The notes below the pieces were generated by a model. The model was not told where the DNA came from. It did no database searches and saw nothing but the letters and a program-made list of their open reading frames with translations. This document shows, in pieces, positions 61,965 through 64,000 of a stretch of 64,000 nucleotides of DNA (the first letter of the stretch is position 1; each line of letters opens with the position of its first letter). The DNA comes from Gammaproteobacteria bacterium (lineage in GTDB: Bacteria > Pseudomonadota > Gammaproteobacteria > Steroidobacterales > GCA-2729495), in contig JAUHYQ010000001.1 of NCBI GenBank assembly GCA_030426355.1, positions 248,001-312,000 of the forward strand, read 5' to 3'. Position numbers and translations under genes: made by a program.

Positions 61965-63206
61965 ATGCAGGCATTTGAATTCCATGTGCGCCTGGCCGGA
62001 CCCGCTGCCGCCCTGCTGGTTGCTTCCTGCGGATCGATGGATTCTGCACCACGCAACACATTCCGTGATTGCGCGGACTGCCCCGATATGGTGGTCTTAC
62101 CGGCCGGCAGCTTTCTGATGGGAACTGCAGAAGATCAACGACTCATTGACCCGCGCACCGATAAGCCCGCAACCAATGACGGGCCGCAACATCTAGTAAC
62201 CCTTGCCACATCGTTCGCGATCGGCAAAACGGAGGTAACGGTGCAACAGTTTGCGGCCTTTATAAATGACACAGGCTACGCCACCGTGGACCGCTGCATG
62301 GAGTTCAGCAAAACCAACTCCTTTGAAATACGCAAAGATATCAGCTGGGGCAATACTGGGTTTTCTCAATCGCCTGAACACCCCGTGGTCTGTGTTTCCT
62401 ACTATGACGCCGCAGCCTACGCAGCGTGGCTAAGCGAGCGCACCGGAAAAACCTATCGCTTGCCAACCGAGGCGGAATGGGAATATGCGGCCCGCGCCGG
62501 CGACAGTGGCCCTTATTTCTGGGGCAATGAAACGGCAGATGCCTGCAAACACGCTAATGTGCGCAGCAGCGGTGCCGATGCCATCAGCGCACGCCAGGCC
62601 AGCGCGGACCGGGACGCAGGCTTTCCCTGCGATGACAATTTCAGGCATTCGTCGCCGGTCGCCAGCTTTGCCCCCAACGCGTTCGGGCTGTATGACGTCC
62701 AAGGCAATGCCTGGGAGTGGGTCAGCGACTGCAACCACAAAGACTACGAAGGTGCGCCCACAGACGGCAGCGCCTGGCTGGAAGAATCCGGCAAAGAATG
62801 CCGTTTCGGCATCATTCGCGGCGGTTCCTTTCTGAATCTTACGGAACGCTCCAGCGTTACGGTTCGGGCCGGGCGGCCACGCTCTGGCGCGGCGACCAAC
62901 ATGGGCTTTAGGGTTGCGATGGGTGGCGAAGCCACGCCCGACAGCGGCGAGATCCGCGGATTACCCGTCACCGACGGCAGCAATGACGATGCGGGCGCAG
63001 CACTGTTCGCCGACAATTGTGCCGCTTGCCATATTCACAGTGACGACTTCGAAGGTCTGTACGGAACCTCGCTGCAGGAACTGATGGGCACAATCAGAAA
63101 CGGCGGCAACAATGTCATGAGCATGCCTGCCTTTGCCGATCGGCTTAGCGATGAAGAAATCGCTAAGCTGGCAGACTACCTCCGCCGCGTAAACAGCTGG
63201 CGCTGA
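61965..63206 (+). CDS. SUMF1-domain lipoprotein with C-terminal cytochrome c
   Basis: 413 residues from ATG 61965. Lipobox ending at C22 (PAAALLVASC), then a SUMF1/FGE-sulfatase domain: MVVLPAGSFLMGTAEDQ, LPTEAEWEYAARAGD, GNAWEWVSDC, and IIRGGSFLN near the end. The catalytic Cys pair of true formylglycine-generating enzymes is not present (RGGSFLN instead of RGGSxLC), so it is a SUMF1-fold protein without that activity. A C-terminal cytochrome c domain carries CAACH (C352, C355, H356) with Met387 as possible ligand. The longer open frame starting at 61851 is not used. Coupled to the NmrA-like gene. Confidence 0.82.
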   Translation: MQAFEFHVRLAGPAAALLVASCGSMDSAPRNTFRDCADCPDMVVLPAGSFLMGTAEDQRLIDPRTDKPATNDGPQHLVTLATSFAIGKTEVTVQQFAAFINDTGYATVDRCMEFSKTNSFEIRKDISWGNTGFSQSPEHPVVCVSYYDAAAYAAWLSERTGKTYRLPTEAEWEYAARAGDSGPYFWGNETADACKHANVRSSGADAISARQASADRDAGFPCDDNFRHSSPVASFAPNAFGLYDVQGNAWEWVSDCNHKDYEGAPTDGSAWLEESGKECRFGIIRGGSFLNLTERSSVTVRAGRPRSGAATNMGFRVAMGGEATPDSGEIRGLPVTDGSNDDAGAALFADNCAACHIHSDDFEGLYGTSLQELMGTIRNGGNNVMSMPAFADRLSDEEIAKLADYLRRVNSWR

Positions 63207-63216
63207 TGCAGGCCAA

Positions 63217-64000
63217 CTAGCCCGCGTCGCTGTCGCCAACGGTTGTTACGCTGGCAATCGTGTCATCGTTAGTAACGGGCTCCATACCCTGCGAAACGAT
63301 AAGGTCGAGAGCCTGAAAAAAGGCGTCGATAATAGGGCCGCTAAACTGTTCAGCTGCAACACCACCGTAAATAACTGTGCTGCCGTCCTGCACCAGCCGC
63401 TTGCGCCACGGCACCGACCAGTCGGTGTACTCGGCCGTGTCATAGACATCGTAGTCATCAAAGAATTCATAGTTCGCCATGTCATGATAAAACATGGTGT
63501 CCGTGTTCTCGGCAAAGAATTCCAGCGGAATATTCAGCACGTATTCGTAACCCTCGTCGATCGCCTGCCAGAAGGCCTCGTTAGTGGCCACGTATTTGTT
63601 GTCGGGATCGCTATGCGGATCGGCAAAGTGATCCTGTGACTGCACAATCTGCACACGCTCGTAGTTATAGTCCTGCATAACTTCGGCGGCTTTGGCCAGC
63701 GATCCCTCCACATACTCCGGGGACAATTTGATCCACGCCTCATTCGGCACGTTATCCCAGGGCATACCGTGCACCGACAAAACAAGTTTCAGTGATGACC
63801 CTCCGGGTATGGACTTGAGGTTGTCACGCAGTATCGCGGCATGCGTTTCATACATGACGTCGAACTTCGACAGCTGATCCGAAATAATGACTTTGATCGG
63901 CCGATTGCCATTCTGAGCCTGCCATTCATGCAAATTATGCATGGCATGCTTGAAGGCCCCGTTAAATTCCTCGTGATGCGAATAAACAGGCCGGGGTGCT
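63217..64000 (-). CDS. ferrochelatase-like protein (partial at window edge)
   Basis: The frame is open from 64000 down to a TAG at 63217, about 260 residues, with the start outside the window; an internal ATG at 63942 is not the beginning since YSHHEEFNGAF upstream continues the frame. SVHGMPWDN and YVLNIPLEFFAENTDTMFYH resemble the substrate-binding His/Glu regions of the ferrochelatase/chelatase superfamily, though weakly. It is convergent to the SUMF1-cytochrome gene, 10 bp apart. A metal-tetrapyrrole role is tentative. Confidence 0.45.
   Translation of the reverse strand, partial: APRPVYSHHEEFNGAFKHAMHNLHEWQAQNGNRPIKVIISDQLSKFDVMYETHAAILRDNLKSIPGGSSLKLVLSVHGMPWDNVPNEAWIKLSPEYVEGSLAKAAEVMQDYNYERVQIVQSQDHFADPHSDPDNKYVATNEAFWQAIDEGYEYVLNIPLEFFAENTDTMFYHDMANYEFFDDYDVYDTAEYTDWSVPWRKRLVQDGSTVIYGGVAAEQFSGPIIDAFFQALDLIVSQGMEPVTNDDTIASVTTVGDSDAG

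Noticed and set aside
1-64000. tRNA, rRNA, CRISPR, insertion sequence, prophage or cobalamin riboswitch
   Set aside because: None could be supported by reading both strands; a covariance-model search would be needed to exclude small RNAs and riboswitches.

Overview
The window looks like a gene-dense chromosomal segment of a Gram-negative, aerobic to microaerobic proteobacterium, most likely a marine gammaproteobacterium. This rests on gamma-type housekeeping genes (srkA, maeA, typA, uup, trhO), Sec, Tat and lipoprotein export signals, a norCB nitric oxide reductase, and moderately high GC with very short gaps. I cannot name a genus. No tRNA, rRNA, CRISPR array, insertion sequence or integrase was seen, and no gene-free stretch exceeds 300 bases.

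Layout. 1-4.5 kb is the end of a nonulosonic/pseudaminic-type sugar cluster (aldo/keto reductase end, a fused cytidylyltransferase-aminotransferase, PseG, a sugar O-methyltransferase). 4.6-9.7 kb holds a CpcT/CpeT-like lipoprotein, a coiled-coil membrane protein, a DUF1838 protein facing a PQQ dehydrogenase, and an SDR. 9.8-12.3 kb is an assimilatory sulfite reductase operon. 12.3-14.8 kb is a MarR-controlled pair: a DUF1838 Tat lipoprotein and a flavin-reductase/PCP_red fusion, with two clear 16-bp operators. 14.9-20.5 kb is the most intriguing block: an ECF sigma factor, a truncated anti-sigma-like protein, a stand-alone B12-binding protein with the W-x9-EH signature of CarH-type photoreceptors, a polytopic membrane protein, an exported SDR, a beta-propeller, a 37-residue membrane peptide and a DUF2878 protein.

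20.5-36.5 kb is mixed housekeeping (srkA, maeA, typA, uup), envelope genes, a cytochrome c/GLUG-repeat protein, and a coupled glycerophosphodiester/glycerol-3-phosphate operon. 36.6-46.2 kb looks like an accessory catabolic or detoxifying block: two tandem Rieske oxygenases, a CBS protein, a second W-x9-EH B12 protein, a DsbA/FrnE-like protein, two MFS carriers and two more DUF1838 proteins. 46.2-53.3 kb is mostly one strand: cytochrome c, norB, norC, a small membrane protein, rhodaneses, DUF1295, PhyH, DUF2288 and an MFS pump. 53.3-64 kb holds a carboxylesterase/GST pair, trhO, a periplasmic binding protein, an M24 peptidase/SDR/GST operon, an NmrA protein coupled to a SUMF1-cytochrome c fusion, and a ferrochelatase-like protein cut by the window edge.

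The best candidates for an undescribed system are (a) the two stand-alone B12 light-sensor-like proteins, one packed against an ECF sigma factor and a DUF2878/SDR set, and (b) four DUF1838 paralogues, each next to redox or transport genes. These are inferences from motifs and neighbourhood, not demonstrated functions.
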